From: Nitrososphaerota archaeon
GTDB lineage: Archaea > Thermoproteota > Nitrososphaeria > Nitrososphaerales > Gagatemarchaeaceae
Length of the DNA stretch: 7,757 nt
Direction of reading: 5' to 3'
NCBI GenBank assembly: GCA_003135575.1
Contig: PLCG01000098.1
Coordinates: 1-7,757, forward strand
Position 1 is the stretch's first letter. Every line of letters starts with the position of its first letter. Position numbers and translations under genes: made by a program. The notes beneath the pieces are model-generated. The model ran no database searches, was not told the origin of the DNA, and saw only the letters and a program-made list of their open reading frames with translations. Shown one piece after another: positions 1 through 6,016 of this stretch.

Positions 1-2
1 CC

Positions 3-566
3 CTTGAGGCTGGGGTGTTCCTGCTGCCTCACACGGCTACCATCGCGTTCTTTGGGCCGCTCGGCGGCTATCTCTCAGACAAAAGAGGGCCCCGAGTCGT
101 CGCGACAGCAGGGCTTGTGACAACAGCTGTCGGCCTCTTGATGCTGAGCCAGCTGCCTCCGTCGGTGAGCTTCTGGCAACTCGCCCTTCCGCTGGTCATC
201 GTGGGGGCGGGGATGGGGACTTTCGCGCCGCCAAACAGGGCGTCGGTGATGAGCTCCGTTCCTCCGGAGGACAGGGGCCTGGCCTCGGGGATCACCACCA
301 CGCTAATCAACCTGGGGAACAGCGTCAGCCGCAGCCTCGCGTTCGTCATATTGGCGCTCGTGGTCCCGGTGTCAGCGCTGGACCAGATGTTTGCGGGGAA
401 CTACACGGCGAGCCTCGGCTATTTCGCTGGAAGCTACGTCGAAGGCATCCATCTGGTATTCCTGGTTTCGGCCGCGTTCGTCCTCCTCTCCATCATCCCT
501 TCAGCGCTCAGGGGCGGGGGGACAGGGAACATCAAGAAGGCTGAGATCCCGTCGCTCGAAGAGTGA
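3..566 (+). CDS. MFS drug/solute exporter, DHA2 (EmrB/QacA-like), C-terminal part
   Basis: This is the 3' part of a proton-coupled major facilitator superfamily exporter in the cytoplasmic membrane. The reading frame is open from base 3, so the gene begins outside the window; the GTG at 15 is an internal valine, not a start. About 187 residues are visible. Near the left end a motif-A-like loop (GGYLSDKRGPR) follows a hydrophobic helix. Further on are GAGMGTF, then PPNRASVMSSVPPEDRGLAS and a TLINLGNSVS stretch, a combination known from the C-terminal half of 14-helix DHA2 transporters. About five hydrophobic segments are seen, and the protein ends in a short charged tail (KKAEIPSLEE). The substrate cannot be read from this fragment. 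The next gene has its own TATA-like box, so co-transcription is not needed. The family call is confident; the exact subfamily less so. Confidence 0.85.
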   Translation, partial: LEAGVFLLPHTATIAFFGPLGGYLSDKRGPRVVATAGLVTTAVGLLMLSQLPPSVSFWQLALPLVIVGAGMGTFAPPNRASVMSSVPPEDRGLASGITTTLINLGNSVSRSLAFVILALVVPVSALDQMFAGNYTASLGYFAGSYVEGIHLVFLVSAAFVLLSIIPSALRGGGTGNIKKAEIPSLEE

Positions 567-578
567 CAGGTAAGGGAT

Positions 579-605
579 TGTCTGCTCTGTTAATCTGATT
601 TCTCT
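579..605 (+). terminator. possible T-rich archaeal terminator after the MFS gene
   Basis: A pyrimidine-rich stretch, 14 T in 27 bases, begins 13 bases after the MFS stop codon and lies upstream of the TATA-like box of the next gene. Archaeal RNA polymerase commonly terminates at T-rich tracts without a hairpin. The tract is interrupted by G and A, so this is weak evidence. Confidence 0.3.
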
Positions 606-630
606 AGTAAGAATGATTCTAAATCAAGGC

Positions 631-637
631 TTATATC
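631..637 (+). promoter_or_regulatory. TATA-like box for the 660-1655 gene
   Basis: TTATATC preceded by an A-rich element (AAATCAAGG), in an otherwise GC-rich region. Its centre is 26 bases before the TTG at 660 and 32 before the ATG at 666. The usual archaeal TATA-to-transcription-start distance (about 26-27 bases) puts the RNA start at about 660, so the message would be leaderless or carry a leader of about 6 bases. Confidence 0.65.
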
Positions 638-659
638 ATCCTCGGCGGCCGAGCTAATC

Positions 660-1655
660 TTGGTCATGCAGGTACATCCAGAGCAGGTAGAGGCTAAGAA
701 GCACAAGAACGAGAACGAGCTGATTGTGTACGGCCCGTTCCACAAGACGTTTTTCGATTTTCTCACGCAGTTTCGCCACAGATACTACGGTCTCGACATA
801 GACCTCACCTACTACGCTGCACATCCCGTAGAGGTCGTCGAGAAGGTCAGGGCTGAGGTGAAGTACGGCATCCCGACCGCCGACGTGGTGATGCTCCCTC
901 ACTACACGACGCTGATGCTGAAGGAGTCGGGGCACCTCCGTGAATACCGCTCCCCAGAGCTCAAGGCCTATGACCCGATGTTCAAGGACAAGGATGGGAT
1001 GTGGTCCGCCATCGCGGTCGAGCCCACGAACTTCATTTACAACCGCCAGTTCCTCGATGCCAAGCTCGTCCCGAACAAGCTTTGGGACCTGACCAACCCG
1101 GGGCTCAAGGGGCTGGTCTCAATGCAGTCGACCCAGGACTGGTCTGACGGGATGTACTCCTTCTTCTACTTCTCGACCCTGCTCCAGCTCATCGGTGAGA
1201 AGAAGTGGGACGAGTTTGTGAAGGCCTTCCTCAAGAACACGGAGCCCGCAGTGTTCGCTTGCTATCACAACATGCAAAAGTACGTCTCAAGGGGAAGCTA
1301 TGCGATCGGGCTCCCTCTCCCGCTGATCAAGGTCGGATGGGAGGTCGAGACTCTCAACTTGTCGGACGTTCCCAAGACGGCCAGCATGAGGAGCATCGGA
1401 ATCGTCGCCGGAGGGGCGCACCAGAACAACGCCGAGAGATTCATCAACCATCTCCTCTCAGAGGAGTGGCAGAATAGCATGGGCAAGCTGTACGAGGGCC
1501 TCATCCCTACCAGGCCGGGGGCGACGATGAAGTACAACACCGTATTCAGGAACCCCACGACAGCTATGAAGTACTTCCCCGACGAGCGCGGCGTGAAGGA
1601 CGCGTTCTCGCCGAAGTCGCTCCTCGAGAAGTTTAAGTCCGTCGGGCTTCCGTAA
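660..1655 (+). CDS. ABC-type solute-binding-fold protein, apparently cytosolic (no signal peptide)
   Basis: This 331-residue protein has the periplasmic-binding-protein type 2 fold of the Fe3+/putrescine/thiamine group. Visible landmarks are the first strand LIVYGPF (about 21-27), ADVVMLP (74-80), the cross-over WDLTNPGLKGLV (142-153), IGEKKWDEFVKAFLKN (178-193) and the C-terminal LLSEEWQNSMG...GLIPTRPG (265-287). Length is normal for a mature binding domain. The N-terminus is MVMQVHPEQVEAKKHKNENE: no hydrophobic helix, no lipobox Cys, no twin-arginine signal. The frame stays open upstream to a TAA at 591, but those codons include no ATG, GTG or TTG and encode polar residues, so no signal peptide is being missed. 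The start is TTG 660 or ATG 666. The gene converges on a second SBP-fold gene and is separate from the permease operon. Its ligand is unknown, and it could be an enzyme or regulator that has reused the fold. Confidence 0.85.
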   Translation: MVMQVHPEQVEAKKHKNENELIVYGPFHKTFFDFLTQFRHRYYGLDIDLTYYAAHPVEVVEKVRAEVKYGIPTADVVMLPHYTTLMLKESGHLREYRSPELKAYDPMFKDKDGMWSAIAVEPTNFIYNRQFLDAKLVPNKLWDLTNPGLKGLVSMQSTQDWSDGMYSFFYFSTLLQLIGEKKWDEFVKAFLKNTEPAVFACYHNMQKYVSRGSYAIGLPLPLIKVGWEVETLNLSDVPKTASMRSIGIVAGGAHQNNAERFINHLLSEEWQNSMGKLYEGLIPTRPGATMKYNTVFRNPTTAMKYFPDERGVKDAFSPKSLLEKFKSVGLP

Positions 1656-1667
1656 TCCTGCGGAAGC
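1646..1667 (+). terminator. hairpin with the stop codon in its loop
   Basis: A perfect 7-bp inverted repeat, GCTTCCG (1646-1652) and CGGAAGC (1661-1667), has an 8-base loop that begins with the TAA stop codon of the SBP-fold gene. No T-run follows directly, so it is not a bacterial-type terminator. It lies in the 65-base gap between two convergent genes and could act as a 3'-end stabiliser or pause site. Confidence 0.4.
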
Positions 1668-1720
1668 AACTCTACCCTTCCCGCCAAGCGCGCGTAGGCA
1701 CTTACGAGAGGATAGATACC

Positions 1721-2710
1721 CTAACTTTTGGCGAAGAGCTTTGCGAGCGAGGAGATGGAGTCCGCAGAGGTGGACAACATTTCTTGGTTGGGAAACGACT
1801 TGAACTTCTCCTTCCCCACCGTCTTTTCGAGAGAGTAAGGAGCGCCCGTCCCCGTTCTTGCGGGTATCCTCAGGTAGGTGCTCGCGACCAACTTCTGGCC
1901 TTCCTTTGAGAGCAGGTAGTCGATCAAGAGCTCGGCGGAGGCGGGATGCTTGCCGGCGCGCGTCTTAGAGATGGCGTTGAAGGTCATCATCATCGGCACG
2001 TCCTTCAGCTTCAAGCGCTCGATGTCTCGCTTGGCTTTCTTTGCCTTTAAGAAATCGTGCAGGAGTACCGTCAAGCCGATCTTGGTCTCCCCGCTTGTCA
2101 CGGAATCGACGACGGTGTCGTAGAGGGGGTACGCCTTCGGCCGGTTCTTTGAGAGCCCTTTGACGAGGGTTTGCCACTTCTTCTCTCCGAGGATTGGCCT
2201 AAGAGAGGCGAGCCAGTACGCCCCAAGCGTCCCCACCGTCAAGTCGTGCGTCACTATGGCGTCTCTCCACTTTGGGTCCGTCAAGTCCATCGCCGTCCTT
2301 GGCAGCTCGCTCTTGGTCACGAGCTTTGGGTTGTAGACCTGGATCATGCCTATCGAGACGATTGGAAACCAGTAGCCTTCCGGCTGGCGGACTTGTTTCG
2401 GATATGCTGCCGACTCTTTCGGCTTCGCCCTCGCCAGAAGATTCAGGCCACGAAACTGAAGCAGGGGAGGCACCGCGACTATGACGGCGTCGGCGGTCTC
2501 TTTCCCGGCCCCGCTCTCATCCATTATCTCCTTGGCCATCGGAGGCGGGGTTCCGGGCACGTATTTTCTCTTGTACTCGACTTTTACGCCGGGGTATTTC
2601 TTCTCGAAAGATTCTTTCCAGCCTGAGAATTCGTCAAGCTCGACCGTGCCATAGACCAAGACCCTCCCTTCCTTCTTGGCTTTTTGGATGGCGGAGGTCT
2701 TGGCGCTCAA
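1721..2710 (-). CDS. second SBP-fold protein without export signal, distal gene of the ABC importer operon
   Basis: This 329-residue type 2 periplasmic-binding-protein-fold protein starts at TTG 2710; an in-frame TGA lies three codons upstream, so a missed signal peptide is ruled out unless there is a frameshift. The N-terminus MSAKTSAIQKAKKEGR is charged, with no hydrophobic segment or lipobox. Landmarks: VLVYGTVE (17-24), ADAVIVAVPPLLQF (73-86), MDLTDPKWRDAIV (141-153), ILGEKKWQTLVKGLSKN (173-189), AYPLYDTVVDSVTSGETKIGL (193-213 region) and YLLSKEGQKLVAS...IPARTG (265-287). It shares the GEKKW helix and the DLT(N/D)P cross-over with the convergent gene at 660-1655, so the two are probably related. 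It is the last gene of the minus-strand block, 44 bases after the permease stop, and has its own TATA-like box in that gap. Ligand unknown; it may receive the imported ligand in the cytosol, or be a PBP-fold enzyme or sensor. Confidence 0.85.
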   Translation of the reverse strand: MSAKTSAIQKAKKEGRVLVYGTVELDEFSGWKESFEKKYPGVKVEYKRKYVPGTPPPMAKEIMDESGAGKETADAVIVAVPPLLQFRGLNLLARAKPKESAAYPKQVRQPEGYWFPIVSIGMIQVYNPKLVTKSELPRTAMDLTDPKWRDAIVTHDLTVGTLGAYWLASLRPILGEKKWQTLVKGLSKNRPKAYPLYDTVVDSVTSGETKIGLTVLLHDFLKAKKAKRDIERLKLKDVPMMMTFNAISKTRAGKHPASAELLIDYLLSKEGQKLVASTYLRIPARTGTGAPYSLEKTVGKEKFKSFPNQEMLSTSADSISSLAKLFAKS

Positions 2711-2735
2711 TGTTTCTCAATTCGCTTTTCGAGCT

Positions 2736-2743
2736 AGATATGT
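2736..2743 (-). promoter_or_regulatory. TATA-like box for the 1721-2710 gene
   Basis: ACATATCT on the minus strand, centred about 29 bases upstream of the TTG at 2710 and inside the 44-base gap after the permease. No Shine-Dalgarno sequence precedes the TTG (the leader reads GAGAAACA). This fits an internal promoter making a leaderless message for the cytosolic SBP-fold protein. Confidence 0.5.
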
Positions 2744-2754
2744 CTTGTCTCAAA

Positions 2755-4446
2755 TCACGGGCGGTTGGTGCGGCCCCAATAGTGGCGGACGACTGCGGCG
2801 GCGACCAGCAGCAGGGTGATTATCCCCGTAAAAATCACAGAAGACGCGGCCACGGCGCCGATCTGCGACGACCTCTCGTTGTAGTATTGCAGGAGGAGCG
2901 TCGTGAACGTGGGGGTGGCCGCCGTCGCGAGGATGACGACGCCTCCCAGCTCGCGCATGGAATCGACCAGCGTGTACACGAAGCTGTTGAAGAGGCCGTC
3001 CTTGGCCAAAGGCATCAGGATCCTTCCGAAGGTCCTCGCGAACCCGGCGCCCGCGACCTGGGACGCATCTTCAAGCTCGTTCGAGACCTGCACAAGGTTG
3101 CCCGAGATTATCCGGGTCGCGAACGGGAGGCGGATGAAGACCAATGAGATGACAAGCGGCCAGATCGTCCCGTAGAGCACGTTCACGCCCGGGAGGAGGA
3201 GGAAGGTCCAGAATAGCGCCACCCCGTAGACCACACCCGGGAATGCGAGGGGTATGGCCGAGATGTACTCTGCGAGCCTCGATCCCTTGGTTCTGCCCCT
3301 GAGCGCGGCGTAGGAGAGCAGAGCGCCCACGAGCGTCGCCAGGACCGCTGCAATCAGACCAAACAGGAGGGTCGTCCGCAAGGAGTTGAACAAGAGCGGG
3401 ATCTTGAGCGCCGCAAGATAGAAGGTCGGGAGGTTGACTTTGACGGTGGCCAGGCTCGAGCCGTATATCGTCGTTGCAGACATGAGGACGAGCCCGGAGA
3501 ACGGGAGGATGAATTCAAAGAACAGGATCGTGAAGCAGAGCAAAAGTGCCAGGTACCTGAAGGAGCCGAGGTTCTGCGGGCGCGCGCTCAGCGACTTGCC
3601 GGTCACGACCTGGAACTTGAAGGCCCTCCGGGTCGCCGACAGGTAGAAGGTGACGCAGATGATGGTGATTATCGCATAGAGGACGCTCAGGTAGCCTGCG
3701 CTCCCGTACGCAGGAGGGACCCGTTGCTGCGCGTAGTAGTAGACTTCGGTGGAGAGTGTGTGGACGCCTCCGGGCACGCCAAGGATGAACGGGAACTCAA
3801 AGGCCCCGACGCCGCCGATGATCGCAAGCAAGAACGCCGAAAAGACCGCTGGTCTGACGAGCGGGACGGTCACGCTCCTGAAGGTCCTGAGGATGCCCCT
3901 GCCTGAGATCCTCGAGGCCTCTTCGAGCGCGGGGTCCAGCGACTTCATCGCTGCCAGAGTGATAAGGTAGACGATTGGGACGTTCGTGAAGGACTGCACG
4001 AATGTCAGGCCCGCCATCGTGTTGATGTTGATTACGGGCGCCAAAGGGCCCAGAACCTGCTTCAGGACGGAATTGATTATCCCGGAGTTCGCGTTAAGCA
4101 TGAAAGTCCATGAGAACGCCTTGAAGAGTATCGGGATCGTGAGGCCCAAGATCGGGAGCAGCTCGAGGAAGCGCTTGCCTGGGACGTTGGTCCTGGCGAC
4201 GATCCACGCATATGAGGTCGCGAGCACCGTGGTGATCGCCGCGCTGACGATGCTGAACTCCAGCGTGTTCTCGATGAGCGCCCAAGTGGTCGGGAGGTTG
4301 ATGAAGGACCAGAAGGAGAAGGAGGAGGTCCCCAGGCGGGGGAAGAAAGAGAGACCGACGATAAGGGCGAATACTGGGATTATCAGGAGGACGAAAGCTA
4401 TGAGGGATACTACGAGCAGGACCCTTGTCTTATACACCGGGTCCAC
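2755..4446 (-). CDS. ABC importer permease, two fused transmembrane domains (FbpB/ThiP type)
   Basis: This 563-residue integral membrane protein forms the whole channel of the importer. Two homologous permease domains are joined by a loop near residue 285. Each carries the EAA loop that docks on the ATPase: EEASRISGRG at 175-184 and EDASQVAGAG at 459-468, each followed by a TFR/TFG...P stretch. About six hydrophobic helices per half are visible, for example 9-32, 65-83, 97-117, 205-225 and 253-270 in the first half, and 296-323, 355-382, 395-418, 428-440 and 535-554 in the second. Length matches FbpB-like fused permeases (about 500-560). It follows the anchored SBP gene by 98 bases with no TATA-like sequence between, suggesting co-transcription. 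The start is GTG 4446, preceded by CCTAGG; GTG 4437 is an alternative, 5 bases after AGGTGG. Iron, polyamine, thiamine and phosphonate importers all share this architecture. Confidence 0.93.
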   Translation of the reverse strand: MDPVYKTRVLLVVSLIAFVLLIIPVFALIVGLSFFPRLGTSSFSFWSFINLPTTWALIENTLEFSIVSAAITTVLATSYAWIVARTNVPGKRFLELLPILGLTIPILFKAFSWTFMLNANSGIINSVLKQVLGPLAPVININTMAGLTFVQSFTNVPIVYLITLAAMKSLDPALEEASRISGRGILRTFRSVTVPLVRPAVFSAFLLAIIGGVGAFEFPFILGVPGGVHTLSTEVYYYAQQRVPPAYGSAGYLSVLYAIITIICVTFYLSATRRAFKFQVVTGKSLSARPQNLGSFRYLALLLCFTILFFEFILPFSGLVLMSATTIYGSSLATVKVNLPTFYLAALKIPLLFNSLRTTLLFGLIAAVLATLVGALLSYAALRGRTKGSRLAEYISAIPLAFPGVVYGVALFWTFLLLPGVNVLYGTIWPLVISLVFIRLPFATRIISGNLVQVSNELEDASQVAGAGFARTFGRILMPLAKDGLFNSFVYTLVDSMRELGGVVILATAATPTFTTLLLQYYNERSSQIGAVAASSVIFTGIITLLLVAAAVVRHYWGRTNRP

Positions 4447-4451
4447 CTGAT

Positions 4452-4457
4452 CCTAGG
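4452..4457 (-). promoter_or_regulatory. CCTAGG with AGG ribosome-binding core before the permease
   Basis: CCTAGGATCAG directly precedes the GTG at 4446, with 5 bases between the AGG core and the start. The same hexamer stands 4 bases before the ATG of the anchored SBP gene. AGG is a minimal match to the archaeal 16S rRNA 3' end. A second possible core, AGGTGG (4448-4443), would favour GTG 4437. Confidence 0.35.
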
Positions 4458-4544
4458 TCTGGGTCACAAGTTTCCCGACGCATCGCGCGCAACGCCTCGA
4501 GTAAGCTAGGGCCACCGGATTGCCGCGCCGTCACATCTGGAGAG

Positions 4545-5909
4545 CTACGCGCCGAAGATGGCCTTGAACGTGTCGCTCCACGCGCCCGTGTTCTGGAAGA
4601 GCTGAGTGTTCGAGTAGGCGTTGGTGAGCCTGTAGCCGCTCGGGAGATACGCTATCAGCCCGGTTCCGATCGATGCCATGTACGGGACGTGGTTGGTGCG
4701 GTAGACTCCGGTCTGCCCAGACACGGAGATGAACCACGCCTCGGTCAGCTTCGCCATGCTGGGGTGCGGAGCGCCGGACGTAATCATGACAACACCGGGC
4801 GTATACACGAAGGGCTCGATGTCCACGAGCTTTAGAGGCGCAGTCGGTGTGGCCTTTATGGTCGAGACATACCCGTCGAAAGTATCGATGCCCACGGCGG
4901 CCTGCCCTGTGACTACGGCCATCTCGGCGGCCCCTGCGGTGGCGGTGATGGTCGGGTTGTTCGCCGCGATGCCCTTCATGAGCTTAGTCCACTGCCCGGA
5001 CGAGTTACCCATGCTCTGGTAGAGGTAATAGAATTCCGCCGTCGTGATAGACAGGGATGTGGCCGTCTGCATCGCAATGTGGCCCTTGTAGACTGGGTTC
5101 GCCAAGTCAGTCCAGTTCTTCGGGGTCGGCAGGTTGGCTGCTGCGAGGGCCTGAGGGTTGATGATCATGTGGACGATGGCGTTATTCGTCACGACCCAGG
5201 CGGGGCCGACTCCGTCCGCCGAGTAATTCATGAACTTGGCGAGGGGGCTCGTGTAGTTGATGACCGCGCCGCCCTGGTAAACTGGAATTAGCCCCGCCAG
5301 CGTCCCGGTCGCGAGGTCAGCTTGGGTGTTCTTCGCCTGGTACTCGGACAAGAGCCTTGAGGTCTCGGTTGCGGCGGAGAGACTCACGTAATTCACCTTA
5401 CCTTGTGCCCAAGGATACTGCTGATAGAAGAGAGGCCCGTAGTAGTTGGCCCAGTTCGCAGCATCCTGCGTCGTGTAAATCGTCAAGCATGTCGACTGCG
5501 TGCCGCACTCTGCCTTTGCGGCCGCTTCAAGGTCTAGCAAGGCGGTCGTCGCCGAAGTTGAGGTCACGGTGGTAGTCACTCCAGGGCCTGGAGCGCCGGT
5601 CACCGTCGCGGTCGCGGTGATCGTGGCCGTGGCGCCTGCGCCGACGGTTTGCGTGGTGGTCATCGTGGGCCCGCTCACCGTGTTCATGACGGTAGTCGTT
5701 GATATTGACGCGGGGGCGGTCCCTGCTCCGCCTCCTCCCAGGAAATACCCTCCAGCTCCTGCAACGACCAATACGACGACGATAGCTATTGCGGCGACCG
5801 TTCCCGTGACTGCATTCCTTGAGCGGCGCCCCGTCCCGAGTTCCCCGAGTCGACGAGACACGTAGGGCGAAGAGCGATTCAGGTTACTTAGGCCTTGTGT
5901 TAGAGTCAT
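4545..5909 (-). CDS. membrane-anchored extracellular solute-binding protein with Thr-rich stalk
   Basis: This is the surface receptor of the importer, 454 residues from ATG 5909. Domains: a basic cytosolic N-terminus (1-32, with RR pairs at 19-20 and 28-29); one transmembrane helix (about 33-57, AVTGTVAAIAIVVVLVVAG then GYFLGGGG); a low-complexity stalk (about 64-123) with 23 Thr and 5 Ser in 60 residues; then a PBP type 2 domain from about residue 126. Landmarks are CLTIYTTQD (141-149), WTDLANPVYKG (266-276) and GIDTFDGY (340-347). Such Thr-rich stalks are typical of archaeal binding proteins and are often glycosylated. Two cysteines, 135 and 141, sit where stalk meets domain. The ATG has CCTAGG 4 bases upstream. 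GTG 5861 would give a shorter, more usual 17-residue cytosolic tail; TTG 5984 is the longest form and least likely. First gene of the minus-strand block, followed by the permease. Confidence 0.9.
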   Translation of the reverse strand: MTLTQGLSNLNRSSPYVSRRLGELGTGRRSRNAVTGTVAAIAIVVVLVVAGAGGYFLGGGGAGTAPASISTTTVMNTVSGPTMTTTQTVGAGATATITATATVTGAPGPGVTTTVTSTSATTALLDLEAAAKAECGTQSTCLTIYTTQDAANWANYYGPLFYQQYPWAQGKVNYVSLSAATETSRLLSEYQAKNTQADLATGTLAGLIPVYQGGAVINYTSPLAKFMNYSADGVGPAWVVTNNAIVHMIINPQALAAANLPTPKNWTDLANPVYKGHIAMQTATSLSITTAEFYYLYQSMGNSSGQWTKLMKGIAANNPTITATAGAAEMAVVTGQAAVGIDTFDGYVSTIKATPTAPLKLVDIEPFVYTPGVVMITSGAPHPSMAKLTEAWFISVSGQTGVYRTNHVPYMASIGTGLIAYLPSGYRLTNAYSNTQLFQNTGAWSDTFKAIFGA

Positions 5910-5913
5910 TCTA

Positions 5914-5919
5914 CCTAGG
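5914..5919 (-). promoter_or_regulatory. CCTAGG with AGG ribosome-binding core before the anchored SBP gene
   Basis: CCTAGGTAGA directly precedes the ATG at 5909, with 4 bases between AGG and the start. The match in both sequence and spacing to the site before the permease is the main reason for choosing this start over GTG 5861. Confidence 0.35.
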
Positions 5920-5985
5920 GCGTTCCCTCGGTTTGGCCATGCTCGAGGGAGATTGCGGTCTTCCGACACAGGAGCCGCCTTCAAG

Positions 5986-5993
5986 TTTTTATT
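5986..5993 (+). promoter_or_regulatory. TATA-like box for the ATPase, possibly bidirectional
   Basis: TTTTTATT is the only AT-rich patch in the 107-base divergent gap and is centred about 27-28 bases before GTG 6017. That spacing predicts a leaderless ATPase message and fixes its start. On the minus strand the same patch reads AATAAAAA and could start the anchored-SBP message near 5962, giving a leader of about 50 bases that would hold the CCTAGG site. Confidence 0.55.
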
Positions 5994-6016
5994 GGTTGCA
6001 GGTTGCCGACTCAGCC

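Noticed and set aside
2710..3147. 145-residue plus-strand open frame antisense to the permease.
   Set aside because: Arg/Glu/Asp-rich low-complexity product typical of shadow frames in GC-rich DNA; the permease on the minus strand has clear motifs.
4447..4544. 98-base gap between anchored SBP and permease, searched for a promoter, terminator or small RNA.
   Set aside because: No TATA-like sequence, strong hairpin or T-tract seen, so it is read as a within-operon spacer.
5500..5865. Open frame of 121 residues on the plus strand, rich in Val/Ala/Thr/Pro.
   Set aside because: It is the antisense of the Thr-rich stalk and membrane helix; its composition comes from the repetitive codons on the other strand.
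5910..5984. Longest form of the anchored SBP, from TTG 5984.
   Set aside because: It adds 25 non-conserved-looking residues, uses a weak start codon, has no TATA-like box or ribosome-binding core, and overlaps the likely divergent promoter.
5819..6016. N-terminal extension of the ATPase frame (about 66 residues).
   Set aside because: It overlaps the anchored SBP gene antisense, does not resemble ATPase sequence, and lies upstream of the TATA-like box that predicts an RNA start at about 6017.
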